DNA of 64,000 nt from GCA-2748575 sp965222725 (GCA_965222725.1 OZ244969.1:5084001-5148000), one strand, 5' to 3'. Shown: positions 50,982-61,186, counted from the stretch's first letter. Numbers and translations: made by a program. Notes: generated from the sequence alone by a model not told the origin.

Positions 50982-51674
50982 CTAGAATCCCAGCACTTTT
51001 TTTACAAAAGGCACCGTGATACGGCGCTGCTCAGTCAGCGACGTATGGTCCAGGCATTCAATGATTTTTTGCAGCGACACCGTATCACGGGCACTGCGTT
51101 GCATAATGAAGTCAGCCACATCATCGTTCAGGTGAAAGCCCCGCTGCTGGGCAGCCTGAGTCAGAAAATGGCGCTTGTCGGCATCGCTCAGGGCAGCCAG
51201 GCGGTAGGTTTCGCCGGCATTGAGGCGGGATTTAAGATCCGGCAGCTGCACCCCGATACCCTGGGGAGACACCCGGGCACTGAACAGCAGTGACGTGGAT
51301 TCCATGGCGGCCCGGTTATAGAAATGGAACATGGCCTCTTCCCACTCTTCGTGGCCCGCCAGCACATCAATATCATCCAGCGCCACCAGATCCAGCTGCT
51401 CCAGACCTTCGATGGCCTCTGCCGGCAACTCCAGCAACTGGCGACAGCTGAGGTAAATCCCGTGGCGTTGATGGTCCTGCACCAGATCACACACCGCCTG
51501 CAGCAAATGGCTTTTGCCGCAGCCAGGATCACCCCATACGTAAAGATTTCCCGCTAGGGAGCCGTCCGCCAGCATCTGCAGGCGTGTCACCAGCTGCTCA
51601 TTGCTTCCGGAGACAAAGGACTCAAAGCTGTAAGCCAGTGGCTGGGCGATATTGAGGGTCAGTTGCTGGTACAT
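50982..51674 (-). CDS. hda: DnaA regulatory inactivator Hda
   Basis: A 230-residue AAA+ DnaA homologue without the DNA-binding domain. Walker A is GDPGCGKSHLLQAV, Walker B LVALDDIDVLAG, and the N-terminus QLTLNIAQPLAYSFESF carries a clamp-binding QLxL-type motif. With the sliding clamp it stimulates DnaA-ATP hydrolysis to prevent re-initiation. Followed upstream by a CDP-alcohol phosphatidyltransferase, a common pseudomonad order. Confidence 0.92.
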   Translation of the reverse strand: MYQQLTLNIAQPLAYSFESFVSGSNEQLVTRLQMLADGSLAGNLYVWGDPGCGKSHLLQAVCDLVQDHQRHGIYLSCRQLLELPAEAIEGLEQLDLVALDDIDVLAGHEEWEEAMFHFYNRAAMESTSLLFSARVSPQGIGVQLPDLKSRLNAGETYRLAALSDADKRHFLTQAAQQRGFHLNDDVADFIMQRSARDTVSLQKIIECLDHTSLTEQRRITVPFVKKVLGF

Positions 51675-51743
51675 GAATCTGTGACATTGCTAAAACAGGG
51701 AGCCGATCATAGCGATTTGCCCGGAAAATGTCATGGCGCCCGG

Positions 51744-52307
51744 TCACGAATCCCGTGACTCACGGGTCTTGACAATCCCCAGGTACACATAGTGAGCACC
51801 GCTGGCCACACACAGAGCGGCTATCAGCCAGGCACCCCAGTCGATCACCGCCACAGGCACCTTGAACAGCGCCAGGTGCACCAGCACCAGCAGGCCGTAA
51901 ACAATCAGCGCGAACGTGCAGAACTTGCCCAGAATAGAGGGTTTACCCTCAAAGTGCCCCACCATGCGCCAGTAGATAAAAGCACCGGAGAAAATCAGAA
52001 TATCCCGCCCCACCACCAGATACACCAGCCAGGCCGGCAAATGCCCCAGATAACCCAGAATAATGTAGGACGCTACCAGCAAGATCTTGTCGGCAATGGG
52101 ATCTGCCACCGAGCCAAACCAGGTGTACCAGCCATAATGGCGGGCCAGAAACCCGTCCAGTCCATCGGTGGCACCCGCCACAAACAACAGCAGCAACGCC
52201 AGCTGATACTGTTCCCCCAGCAACGCCCAGACGAAGGGAATCACTAACAGAATCCGCAGGATTGTCAGCATATTGGGTATGGATTTGAGAATGGGGCTGC
52301 TACTCAC
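51744..52307 (-). CDS. CDP-alcohol phosphatidyltransferase family protein
   Basis: A 187-residue integral membrane enzyme with about five membrane segments. The CDP-alcohol signature spans DGLDGFLARHYG and GSVADPIADK, with the metal-binding Asp residues in place. It transfers a phosphatidyl group from CDP-diacylglycerol to an alcohol, probably glycerol phosphate (PgsA-like), but the true substrate is unclear. The GTG start follows GGAGG at good spacing. Confidence 0.88.
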   Translation of the reverse strand: MSSSPILKSIPNMLTILRILLVIPFVWALLGEQYQLALLLLFVAGATDGLDGFLARHYGWYTWFGSVADPIADKILLVASYIILGYLGHLPAWLVYLVVGRDILIFSGAFIYWRMVGHFEGKPSILGKFCTFALIVYGLLVLVHLALFKVPVAVIDWGAWLIAALCVASGAHYVYLGIVKTRESRDS

Positions 52308-52330
52308 TCAGGCCCTCCAACCTGACCAGG

Positions 52331-53569
52331 CTACCGGACAGAACCTTCCGGCACATAGGTACGGTACCAGTGATAACGTAATTCCACCGCCGGGCGCTCC
52401 TCCGGCAAGGCCGGCTGATCCTGACTGGTTTCATCGCCCATGTTCGCCGCATCGGCATCGGTCACCACAGCGTTGCCGGTAACAGCTGCCTGCTGCTGGC
52501 TGTTCACCGACAGCTTTACCGCCATTGGCGGCGTAACGGTTTCCAGCTCGATCAGTTTTTTATCGAGCTTGAGCAACTGCCGGAGGTTCTCCACGTCACT
52601 TTCCAGATACACACGGAAGCGGGTGCCGTTTTCCTGCAGCCGGTCCATATTGGCCTGTTTCACTGCCACCAGTTTGTCCAGATATTCCGTCAGACGGGCA
52701 AAATCCGTGAGATTTTCCACCCCTTCCACGTCCAGCCACACGTAATCCGTATCGCCTTCCCCCATCACCACTGCGTATTTGGCGGCCAGCTGATTGGCGG
52801 CAAAATCAATCGCCGATGCCAGTGTACCTTCCACCTGCGGCTCTCTGGTTTCAAAAAATTCCTGGCTGTTGTCCATCCGGTAAGCCCAGGCACCGCGAAC
52901 GCCGTCGGAGCTTTGCCGGTAGACTTTGCCCACCAGTATGGCGCCAGGCCCGTAGCGTCCGGATGCCGCCACGATAGGATCCATGAACATACCCCAGACA
53001 TCACCTGTCGACACCGCCAGCTGATCCTCCAGATCATTGATGGGGAATGCCACCGGCAGACCACGGCGGCGCGCCTGCTGTTTCAGTGCTTCCACCAGTT
53101 CGGGAGCCGAATCGGAATTCACCAGGCGGCGGCCTTTCTCGTCTTCCACCACCAGCCAGAGCAACACTTCGGCACGGTTGCTGGCCCAGATAGGCAGCCC
53201 CGCCCGGCGGACCAGCTGGTTGATACCCCGTGGATTAAAGGCCACGTTCAGATAAATGGCCGGTTCCGGCAGGCCGGTTTCGGGATTAACCCGCACCTGA
53301 CGGTCAAAACTGAACTGTTCGATATAGCGGTCCGGCGAATCCATGGCCTGGATAATGTCGTAAGCCTCCAGCGCCCGCGAATCACCGCTGACCCGGATCA
53401 CAATCTCGGCCAGCGCCTCCTGCTCACCCCGGCGCAGGCTGCTGTTGCTGCGATCCGGCACCTCCACCACGGTTTTGTAGAGATTTTTGACTTCCACAGC
53501 TTGCGCCAATCCGGACAAAGCCAGCAAAAACCCGATCAAGACAGCGGGTACAAACGCCTTAACTCTCAT
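52331..53569 (-). CDS. DUF2066 exported protein
   Basis: A 412-residue protein with a signal peptide (cleavage likely after LAQA, residue ~24) and a DUF2066 domain. The family is conserved next to purM in this group and has no known function. The tail (about 370-412) is low in hydrophobic residues, acidic and Gln/Pro-rich. It is divergent from purM across 184 bases. Confidence 0.82.
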   Translation of the reverse strand: MRVKAFVPAVLIGFLLALSGLAQAVEVKNLYKTVVEVPDRSNSSLRRGEQEALAEIVIRVSGDSRALEAYDIIQAMDSPDRYIEQFSFDRQVRVNPETGLPEPAIYLNVAFNPRGINQLVRRAGLPIWASNRAEVLLWLVVEDEKGRRLVNSDSAPELVEALKQQARRRGLPVAFPINDLEDQLAVSTGDVWGMFMDPIVAASGRYGPGAILVGKVYRQSSDGVRGAWAYRMDNSQEFFETREPQVEGTLASAIDFAANQLAAKYAVVMGEGDTDYVWLDVEGVENLTDFARLTEYLDKLVAVKQANMDRLQENGTRFRVYLESDVENLRQLLKLDKKLIELETVTPPMAVKLSVNSQQQAAVTGNAVVTDADAANMGDETSQDQPALPEERPAVELRYHWYRTYVPEGSVR

Positions 53570-53753
53570 TGCGATCCTGTAATTGAATTAGGTTATCCCC
53601 CGAATGGGGCAAGTTTACACCCCAATGGCAACGGGTCAAACGACTAAAAAATTAGGCACCCCACCCGCGACTTGTTAGAATAGCGCACCTTGCTCGCCAG
53701 AGTGCAAGGTAACCCGTCTCTTTAACAAGTTTTAACAGGTTGAAGCCAGTTCC

Positions 53754-54827
53754 ATGAGCGATTCCAGAGAGCCCTCCCAGAACACCACCCAGTCCCCGAA
53801 CAGTCCATCCCTGAGCTACAAAGACGCCGGTGTTGATATTAATGCAGGTAATGCCCTGGTAGAGCGTATCAAAGGCGTGGCCAAGCGCACCCGCCGCCCG
53901 GAAGTAATGGCAGGCCTCGGCGGATTTGGTGCGCTGTTTGAACTGCCCAAGGGCTACGATGAGCCGGTGCTGGTGTCCGGCACCGATGGCGTGGGTACCA
54001 AACTCAAACTGGCCATGGATCTGAAACAGCACGACACCATCGGCATCGATCTGGTGGCCATGTGCGTGAACGACCTGATTGTGACCGGCGCCGAACCGCT
54101 GTTCTTTCTGGACTACTACGCCACCGGGCACCTGAATGTGGACGTTGCCGCCAGCGTGGTGGAAGGTATCGGCAAAGGCTGCGAGCTGGCCGGTGCAGCC
54201 CTGGTAGGCGGTGAAACCGCCGAAATGCCCGGTATGTATGAAGGGGAAGACTACGATCTGGCAGGATTCTGTGTGGGCGTGGTGGAAAAATCCCGCATCA
54301 TTACCGGCGAATCCGTGGCTGCGGGCGACCGCCTGATTGCACTGCCTTCCTCCGGGCCTCATTCCAACGGCTATTCACTGATCCGCAAGGTACTGGAAGT
54401 GAGCGGTGCCGCGCTGGATCAGGATCTGAACGGCACACCGCTCGGCCAGGCCCTGCTGGAGCCCACCCGTATTTACGTCAAACCGCTGCTGGAACTGTTC
54501 AAAACCGTGAACGTGAAAGCCCTGGCCCATATTACCGGCGGCGGCTTGCTGGAAAACATCCCCCGGGTACTGCCGGAACACACCAACGCCGTGATCAACA
54601 ATACCAGCTGGGAAATGCCTGCGGTATTCAGCTGGCTGCAGCAGCAAGGCAACATTGAACAGCAGGAAATGTACCGCACCTTTAACTGCGGTGTCGGCAT
54701 GGTGATCTGTGTGGCCCGTGAAGATGAAGACAAGGCATTAGAGGCCCTTCAGGCCGCCGGCGAATCGCCCTGGGTTATCGGTACCATCGAAGCCAGCGAT
54801 CAGAGCACACCTGAAGTACTGATTTAA
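53754..54827 (+). CDS. purM: Phosphoribosylformylglycinamidine cyclo-ligase PurM
   Basis: Makes aminoimidazole ribonucleotide in purine synthesis. A 357-residue protein with SYKDAGVDINAGNALVERIK, the ATP-loop GLGGFGALF, DGVGTKLKLA, and GGETAEMPG. The first ~20 residues are a Ser/Pro-rich extension beyond the usual N-terminus; a later start would remove it but no in-frame ATG is nearer the domain. Followed by purN after 15 bases. Confidence 0.96.
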   Translation: MSDSREPSQNTTQSPNSPSLSYKDAGVDINAGNALVERIKGVAKRTRRPEVMAGLGGFGALFELPKGYDEPVLVSGTDGVGTKLKLAMDLKQHDTIGIDLVAMCVNDLIVTGAEPLFFLDYYATGHLNVDVAASVVEGIGKGCELAGAALVGGETAEMPGMYEGEDYDLAGFCVGVVEKSRIITGESVAAGDRLIALPSSGPHSNGYSLIRKVLEVSGAALDQDLNGTPLGQALLEPTRIYVKPLLELFKTVNVKALAHITGGGLLENIPRVLPEHTNAVINNTSWEMPAVFSWLQQQGNIEQQEMYRTFNCGVGMVICVAREDEDKALEALQAAGESPWVIGTIEASDQSTPEVLI

Positions 54828-54842
54828 CACCGGGGAATACCA

Positions 54843-55535
54843 TTGACTGACCAGGCAACAACCCGGGGCAATGAGCCCTGCATGGTGGTGTTAATCTCCG
54901 GCAGCGGCACCAATCTGCAGGCCATTATCGATGCCATGGAAGCGGGCCATATTCCCGGCCGTATCGCAGCAGTAATCAGCAACAAGGCCGATGCCAAAGG
55001 CTTGCAGCGGGCAGGACAGCATCAGATTCCCGGCATTGTGATTGATCACCGGGCTTACCCTTCCCGCGAAGCCTTTGATCAGGATGTGATGGCCGCCATA
55101 GATGAGTTCAATCCCCGCCTGGTAGTGCTGGCAGGCTTTATGCGCATTCTCAGCGAAGGTTTTGTCAATCATTACGCCGGCCGCCTGATCAATATCCACC
55201 CCTCACTGTTACCAAAGTACAAAGGCCTGAACACTCATCAACGGGCCATTGATGCCAATGAGCCGGCACACGGCTGCACTACCCACTTTGTGACCTACGA
55301 GCTGGATGGTGGCCCCATTATTGGCCGGCGCCAGGTGACGATAGATAAAAAGGATTCGGCAGAGAGTCTTGCCGCACGGGTACAAAAAGAGGAACACATA
55401 CTCTATCCTTTAACCTGTAAACTCATCATGGAAGGACGACTGACTCTTGAAGATAACCGGCCGACACTGGATGGCCAGGCTATGCCGGCAAGCGGCATCG
55501 ATTTCACCTCTGTCAGCGACTGGGCTCGCTACTAG
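54843..55535 (+). CDS. purN: Phosphoribosylglycinamide formyltransferase PurN
   Basis: Transfers a formyl group from 10-formyl-THF to GAR. It has VVLISGSGTNLQAIIDA, the catalytic INIHPSLLPKYKG with Asn and His, and the Asp-containing THFVTYELDGGPII loop. The TTG start has a GGGGAA site; an in-frame ATG at 54882 is an alternative that removes 13 residues. 230 residues versus about 212 in E. coli. It overlaps the DUF3108 gene. Confidence 0.93.
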   Translation: MTDQATTRGNEPCMVVLISGSGTNLQAIIDAMEAGHIPGRIAAVISNKADAKGLQRAGQHQIPGIVIDHRAYPSREAFDQDVMAAIDEFNPRLVVLAGFMRILSEGFVNHYAGRLINIHPSLLPKYKGLNTHQRAIDANEPAHGCTTHFVTYELDGGPIIGRRQVTIDKKDSAESLAARVQKEEHILYPLTCKLIMEGRLTLEDNRPTLDGQAMPASGIDFTSVSDWARY

Positions 55536-56376
55536 GCAACATCTTCCGGGATACCGCTTGGCGGGGTTCTGGTTACTGCTTTTTTCCCTGCTGGCTCCAA
55601 CGGCTGTGGCCGAATCCGCGTCAAACTCACTCCCCGCATCGAACCCAACCACTGAAAAAGACACCTGGGTACCTTTCAAAGCCACCTATGTCGCCGTCAT
55701 GAACGGCACCACGGTAGATGATGACGGCGCCCGCATTCTGGAATACCGGGGTGATGGTCATTTCCGCTTCAGCACCATTGCCGAGAACCTGTTATTCAGA
55801 TTCGAGGAAGTAACCGACTTCAAGGTGATGGAAGGCAAAGTCTACCCGTTGCAGTATCATTCGGAACGCTCCGCCCCCTTCCAGACACGTAAAAAAGCCG
55901 TTGGCTACAACTGGAAAAACAACACCGCTCACTACCAGTACAAGGATCGTAAAGGCACACTGAAGCTGAAAGGCAGGGTACTGGATCCGTTAACCACAGC
56001 GTTTGAACTGGCACGCAGTGTCAAACAGGGCCAGACCAACATCAGCTTTCAGGAAGTGGGCAGCCGCAAAATAAAAGACCGGCATTTTAAACTGGTGGGC
56101 GAAGAAACCCTGACGCTGCCCTATGGTGAATTGAAAACACTGAAACTGCGCATGCAGGACGATGACGACAAGGAAACCCTGATCTGGCTGGCGCCGGATA
56201 AAAATTATCTGACAGTGAAAGTGAAACAGAATGACGAAGGTGAAGAATACAAACTGGAACTGAAAAGCTATTCACCACAAACGCCAGTTCACCTCCCCCT
56301 GACCACAGAAACCAGCGAGCCGGAGCCTGAACCGGAAATCACCGAACCTCCTCCGGAACCCGGCGATATCAAATAA
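55471..56376 (+). CDS. DUF3108 exported protein
   Basis: Protein of the DUF3108 family with an N-terminal hydrophobic segment (GFWLLLFSLLAPTAVAES) acting as signal peptide, then a beta-rich domain (about 75-270) and a Pro/Glu-rich tail. The start is uncertain: ATG 55471 (301 residues, overlapping purN), TTG 55447, or TTG 55558, which would give a short signal peptide. The family is usually next to purN with unknown function. Confidence 0.75.
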   Translation: MARLCRQAASISPLSATGLATRQHLPGYRLAGFWLLLFSLLAPTAVAESASNSLPASNPTTEKDTWVPFKATYVAVMNGTTVDDDGARILEYRGDGHFRFSTIAENLLFRFEEVTDFKVMEGKVYPLQYHSERSAPFQTRKKAVGYNWKNNTAHYQYKDRKGTLKLKGRVLDPLTTAFELARSVKQGQTNISFQEVGSRKIKDRHFKLVGEETLTLPYGELKTLKLRMQDDDDKETLIWLAPDKNYLTVKVKQNDEGEEYKLELKSYSPQTPVHLPLTTETSEPEPEPEITEPPPEPGDIK

Positions 56377-56403
56377 CAGTACTCAGCGTAGCGCTCCCGA
56401 CAA

Positions 56404-57375
56404 TTAAAACCAGCGCCGCCGCTTGAAGAAATAAATCAGGCCACCGGCACAGAGCAGCATGGCCCCCAGCAGATAAAAATAACCATAGTGGGATTTCAGT
56501 TCCGGCATGTATTCAAAGTTCATACCGTAAAGGCCTGCCATAAAACTCAGGGGCACAAAGATAGCGGTGATCACCGTGAGTATCCGCATAGTCACATTAA
56601 GCTGATGGGAGGCAATGGAAAGATATCCTTCAATCAGGTCACCACAAATTTCATAATGCATCTGTGTCAGGCTGTGCAACCGCTCAAACCGATCATGCAC
56701 GTCATTGGTGAGGTGGGTATATCGCTCATCGCTCACGTTCAATCCGGCATAGGTCTCCGCGGTTTCCAGCAGGTTGGCCGTTACATTCTGATGATAGTTG
56801 AATACCCGTTTCAGCCTGAGCAACTTGCCACGGTAAGCAGTGAGTTGCGCCAGCATTTCATCGTTGCCCCGCTCCTGCAGCGCGTCTTCCAGGTCACTCA
56901 GTTCCGACTCAAACTGCAGAACGGCATCCAGGTAGCGGCCGGCCGAGTAATGCATTACCTGCAGCGCCACTTCATAGGTGCCTTTCAGTAAGGGTTGCCT
57001 TTCCTGGCTCCAGATTTGCTCCACACCAAGGGATTTGCCGGGGTGCACGGAAATAATGGAATTTTCTGTGATAAAAAACGCCACTGTCTGGTGTTCGAAT
57101 TCCAATTTGTCCGAAATATTCAGAATACCGCGGTAAAGAATAAACAGGTGCTCATCAAAGGGTTCAAACTTGGGCGGGTGGCGCTTTCTCAGGGCATCAG
57201 ACACCGCCAGGGAGTGGCAACCCATCTTGGCAAGAAAGACTTTTACTTCCTCCGGATTTTCTATCTGCACATCAATCCAGATACGCGAGCCAGGCGTTGC
57301 CCGCCAGGTTTCAATCAGGGCTTCTCCCCCTTCCTGCAAATTACCGTCCGCAGTAACCAGTTTGCATCGCAGCAT
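56404..57375 (-). CDS. CorA-family divalent cation transporter
   Basis: A 323-residue pentameric-channel-type protein with a long cytoplasmic N-terminal domain, and two C-terminal membrane helices with the GMN signature in AGLYGMNFEYMPEL between them. The last residues FFKRRRW are basic. GMN supports magnesium-type transport but the ion is not proven; ZntB-like relatives share the motif. It is convergent with DUF3108 (27-base gap). Confidence 0.88.
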   Translation of the reverse strand: MLRCKLVTADGNLQEGGEALIETWRATPGSRIWIDVQIENPEEVKVFLAKMGCHSLAVSDALRKRHPPKFEPFDEHLFILYRGILNISDKLEFEHQTVAFFITENSIISVHPGKSLGVEQIWSQERQPLLKGTYEVALQVMHYSAGRYLDAVLQFESELSDLEDALQERGNDEMLAQLTAYRGKLLRLKRVFNYHQNVTANLLETAETYAGLNVSDERYTHLTNDVHDRFERLHSLTQMHYEICGDLIEGYLSIASHQLNVTMRILTVITAIFVPLSFMAGLYGMNFEYMPELKSHYGYFYLLGAMLLCAGGLIYFFKRRRWF

Positions 57376-57425
57376 AGCGTCCTCTTAATGAATCCGTTTT
57401 AAGGCTAAAGGTAGCCCAGTTCCAT

Positions 57426-57462
57426 AAAAAAAGGGAAGCGTTTCAGGCGCTTCCCTTTTTAT
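57426..57462 (-). terminator. Intrinsic terminator after dcd
   Basis: A perfect 12-base stem (AAAAGGGAAGCG / CGCTTCCCTTTT) with a seven-base loop and T-rich tail on the minus strand, about 90 bases beyond the dcd stop and 50 bases upstream of the CorA gene. Confidence 0.85.
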
Positions 57463-57547
57463 GGCGGATCAGATTTTGTCGGGGCTTGAAATTCCCGCCA
57501 GCATTCCGCAGTGAATGGCTTAAACCTTTTTCCTGATGCGTTGAACC

Positions 57548-58117
57548 TTATGCCTTGGGCAGAGTGACTCCGGTCTGGCCCTGATACTTGCCGCCGCGGT
57601 CTTTGTAGGAAGTTTCACAGACTTCATCCGATTGCAGGAACAGCATCTGCGCCACACCCTCGTTCGCATAAATGCGTGCCGGCAGATTGGTGGTGTTGGA
57701 AAATTCCAGTGTTACGTGGCCTTCCCACTCCGGCTCCAGCGGCGTCACATTCACGATAATGCCACAACGGGCGTAGGTGGATTTACCCAGGCAGATGGTG
57801 AGCACATCCCGGGGAATCCGGAAATATTCCACCGTGCGGGCCAGAGCAAAGGAGTTGGGCGGAATCACGCACATATCACCCACAATATCCACAAAGCTGC
57901 TTTCATCGAAGTTTTTCGGATCGATGGTGGTGCTGTGAATATTGGTGAATACTTTAAATTCCCTGGCACAACGCACGTCATAACCGTAGCTGGACGTGCC
58001 ATAGGACACGATACGTGATCCGTCTTCCGTGGCCCGCACCTGACCCGCTTCAAAGGGTTCAATCATGCGTTGCTCTTCCACCATACGACGAATCCAGCGG
58101 TCCGATTTTATTGCCAT
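57548..58117 (-). CDS. dcd: dCTP deaminase
   Basis: Deaminates dCTP to dUTP in thymidine nucleotide synthesis. The 189-residue trimeric enzyme has SDRWIRRM near the start, SSYGYDVRCAREF, the catalytic Glu in PLEPEWEGHVTLEFSNTT and the tail YQGQTGVTLPKA. The length is close to the E. coli enzyme (193). It lies downstream of mrp on the same strand (86 bases). Confidence 0.96.
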   Translation of the reverse strand: MAIKSDRWIRRMVEEQRMIEPFEAGQVRATEDGSRIVSYGTSSYGYDVRCAREFKVFTNIHSTTIDPKNFDESSFVDIVGDMCVIPPNSFALARTVEYFRIPRDVLTICLGKSTYARCGIIVNVTPLEPEWEGHVTLEFSNTTNLPARIYANEGVAQMLFLQSDEVCETSYKDRGGKYQGQTGVTLPKA

Positions 58118-58203
58118 AGCGTGTTTCCTATCTCATCTCGTCAGGAATGCAAAAATTTGCCGGCAATCATACAGGTTTTTTCCGGGATTGCGTAGAGCAG
58201 CCC

Positions 58204-59016
58204 TCAGTCCTCCTCGATGGAGATAGAGGGCATGGCCGCATCCAGTACGCCGGCTTCCAGCTTGGCAATCACTTTCTCGGCGATCTCAAAATAAGGGCGG
58301 GCCAGCTCACCTTTGGGATCTTTGGCTACGGTAGGTTTACCGCTGTCCGCCTGCTTGCGGATTTCCAATGCCAAAGGCAGGCGCCCCAGCACTTCGGTCT
58401 CATAGGACTGGGCGGCCCGGTCGCCGCCGCCTTCACCGAAGATAGCCTCTTCATGGCCACATTTGCTGCAGATGTGCACCGCCATGTTTTCCACTATGCC
58501 CATCACCGGGATATTTACCTTGCGGAACATCTCTATGCCCTTGATGGCGTCCAGCAGGGCAATATCCTGGGGCGTGGTGACGATGATCGCGCCGGCCACT
58601 GCCGCCTTCTGGGCCAGAGTGAGCTGGATATCGCCGGTTCCCGGGGGCATATCCACAATCAGAATATCCAGTTCGGGCCAGTCGGTCTGGGTGAGCATTT
58701 GCTGCAGGGCGCCACTGGCCATGGGCCCGCGCCATACCATGGGAGTTTGATTGGTCACCAGATAGGCCATGGACATGGTGAACAAACCGTAGGCCTTTAC
58801 CGGAATCATGGTCTGGGGATCGCGCATTTTCGGGCGGGTGTGCTCCTCCCCCAGCATCAGGGCCTGACTGGGGCCGTAGATATCCGCATCCAGAATCCCC
58901 ACCTTTTTCCCCAGCTTGTGCAGCGCCAGAGCGATATTCACCGCGGTGGTGGATTTGCCCACACCGCCCTTGCCGGATGCTACTGCTATGATGTGCTTAA
59001 CATTTTCGATTCCCAT
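58204..59016 (-). CDS. mrp: Mrp/ApbC-type iron-sulfur carrier ATPase
   Basis: P-loop ATPase of the Mrp/NBP35 class that carries and delivers [Fe-S] clusters. Deviant Walker A is SGKGGVGKSTTAVN, the switch region DMPPGTGDIQLTL, and a cluster-binding CxxC is in HICSKCGHE. At 270 residues it lacks the N-terminal MIP18/DUF59 domain of longer Mrp proteins such as E. coli Mrp, but the core is whole. It is divergent from metG. Confidence 0.93.
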   Translation of the reverse strand: MGIENVKHIIAVASGKGGVGKSTTAVNIALALHKLGKKVGILDADIYGPSQALMLGEEHTRPKMRDPQTMIPVKAYGLFTMSMAYLVTNQTPMVWRGPMASGALQQMLTQTDWPELDILIVDMPPGTGDIQLTLAQKAAVAGAIIVTTPQDIALLDAIKGIEMFRKVNIPVMGIVENMAVHICSKCGHEEAIFGEGGGDRAAQSYETEVLGRLPLALEIRKQADSGKPTVAKDPKGELARPYFEIAEKVIAKLEAGVLDAAMPSISIEED

Positions 59017-59152
59017 GGGGATCTCCCTGACCTGACAAATGTCCGGGCATTCTACTCAGGCTTGAGCCAAACCGAAAGGATGCATCCCGGCGCCACAATC
59101 GGTATATTTAGCGCCTTGATTCAGAACGGCACCCAAAGAGAGAACTGACTGC

Positions 59153-61186
59153 ATGACCACAGAAGCCCGCAAAATCCTGGTGACCAGCGCCCTTCCCTAT
59201 GCCAACGGCCCCATTCATCTGGGCCATATGCTGGAGTATATCCAGACGGATATCTGGGTGCGCTTCCAGAAAATGCGTGGTCATACCTGTACCTACGTGT
59301 GCGCCGACGACGCCCACGGTACCGCCATTATGCTCAAAGCCGAGCAGCTGGGCCGCACCCCGGAAGAGCAGATCGCTCAGGTGCAACAGGAGCACGAGCG
59401 CGATTTTGCCGGCTTCAGTATCGGTTTCGACAACTATTACACCACCCATTCCGAGGAAAACCGCGAACTTTCCAGCCAGATTTACCTGCGCAACAAGGAA
59501 AAGGGTTACATCGTCAGCCGCCAGATCACTCAGCTGTACGACCCGGAAAAAGGCATGTTCCTGGCGGACCGTTTTGTCAAAGGCACCTGCCCCAAGTGCA
59601 AGGCGGAAGACCAGTACGGTGATAACTGCGAAGTGTGCGGCAGCACCTACCACGCCCGGGACCTGATTAATCCACGCTCCGCCCTGTCCGGCGCCGAGCC
59701 GGTGGAAAAGGAAAACACCCAGCTGTTCTTTGACCTGCCCCAGTTCCAGGACATGCTGGAAACCTGGACCCGCTCCGGCCACCTGCAGGAAGGCATAGCC
59801 AACAAACTGAGTGAATGGCTGGAGGCCGGCCTGCAACAATGGGATATCAGCCGCGAAGCGCCCTATTTCGGTTTTGAAATTCCCGGCGAAACGGGCAAGT
59901 ACTTTTACGTGTGGCTGGACGCCCCCATCGGCTACATGGCGAGCTTCCAGAACCTGTGCAGCCGCCGGGATGACTTAAAGTTCGACGAATACTGGGGCAA
60001 AGACAGCAGCGCCGAGCTGTATCACTTTATCGGCAAGGACATTATCAATTTCCACGGTCTGTTCTGGCCTGCCATGCTCACCGGCGCTGATTACCGCACT
60101 CCTACAGCTATTTATTCCCACGGTTTTGTGACGGTGAACGGCAACAAGATGTCCAAATCCCGGGGCACCTTTATCAAGGCGGAAACCTACCTGCGCCACC
60201 TGAACCCGGAATACCTGCGTTATTACTTTGCCGCCAAACTGGGCAACCGCATCGATGATATCGACCTGAATCTGGAAGACTTTGCCCAACGGGTGAATTC
60301 AGATCTGGTGAACAAAGTAGTGAATATCGCCAGCCGCTGCGCCGGCTTTATTACCAAGAAATTCGAGGGCAAGCTGGCGGACACAATCGAAGACCGCTCA
60401 CTGATCGACACCTTTATCAGCAAGGGTGACGAAATCGCCGGCCACTATGAAAACCGCGAATTCAGCCGTGCCTGCCGCGACATCATGGCCCTGGCGGATA
60501 TAGCCAACCAGTACGTGGACGAGAAAAAGCCCTGGACGCTGGCGAAGGAAGAAGGCAAGGAAAACGAAGTGCAGCAGGTGTGCTCGCTCGGGCTGAATCT
60601 GTACCGCATTCTGGTGCTCTACCTGAAACCCATTCTGCCCAAGCTGGCACAGGACAGTGCGGCCTTCCTGAAGCTGGATTCCCTGGAATGGCAGGATCTG
60701 CCCAAGGTGCTGGAAGGGCATAGCATCAACAAGTTCAAGGCGCTGCTGCAGCGGGTGGAAATGCCCAAGATTGAAACCATGCTGGCAGAATCCAAAGAGG
60801 AAGCCGCTGCGGAATCCAAACCCGCCCCTACGGGCCCATTGGCGGATGACCCCATTGCCGACGAAATCACTTTTGATGATTTTGCGAAAGTCGACCTGCG
60901 GGTGGCCAGAATCGTTGCCGCAGATCACGTCAAGGGCGCTGATAAACTGCTACAACTGACTCTTGATCTGGGGGGCGAAACCCGCAATGTGTTCGCGGGC
61001 ATCAAATCCGCTTACCAACCGGAAGAACTGGTGGGCCGTTTAACCGTGATGGTGGCAAATCTCGCACCCCGCAAGATGAAATTCGGCCTGTCTGAAGGCA
61101 TGGTGTGTGCGGCAGGTCCCGGCGGCAAGGATATCTGGCTGTTGTCACCGGATTCCGGGGCTGAACCGGGCATGCGCATCAAATAA
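59153..61186 (+). CDS. metG: Methionyl-tRNA synthetase
   Basis: Class I synthetase. The HIGH motif is HLGH in PYANGPIHLGHMLEY, KMSKS is NKMSKSRGTF, and the zinc-knuckle is CPKCKAEDQYGDNCEVCG; the anticodon domain follows (about 390-540), and a C-terminal tRNA-binding EMAP-like domain (about 575-677, VDLRVARIVAADHVKGADKL). 677 residues, as in E. coli. It has its own divergent promoter region with mrp and precedes the rsx genes. Confidence 0.97.
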   Translation: MTTEARKILVTSALPYANGPIHLGHMLEYIQTDIWVRFQKMRGHTCTYVCADDAHGTAIMLKAEQLGRTPEEQIAQVQQEHERDFAGFSIGFDNYYTTHSEENRELSSQIYLRNKEKGYIVSRQITQLYDPEKGMFLADRFVKGTCPKCKAEDQYGDNCEVCGSTYHARDLINPRSALSGAEPVEKENTQLFFDLPQFQDMLETWTRSGHLQEGIANKLSEWLEAGLQQWDISREAPYFGFEIPGETGKYFYVWLDAPIGYMASFQNLCSRRDDLKFDEYWGKDSSAELYHFIGKDIINFHGLFWPAMLTGADYRTPTAIYSHGFVTVNGNKMSKSRGTFIKAETYLRHLNPEYLRYYFAAKLGNRIDDIDLNLEDFAQRVNSDLVNKVVNIASRCAGFITKKFEGKLADTIEDRSLIDTFISKGDEIAGHYENREFSRACRDIMALADIANQYVDEKKPWTLAKEEGKENEVQQVCSLGLNLYRILVLYLKPILPKLAQDSAAFLKLDSLEWQDLPKVLEGHSINKFKALLQRVEMPKIETMLAESKEEAAAESKPAPTGPLADDPIADEITFDDFAKVDLRVARIVAADHVKGADKLLQLTLDLGGETRNVFAGIKSAYQPEELVGRLTVMVANLAPRKMKFGLSEGMVCAAGPGGKDIWLLSPDSGAEPGMRIK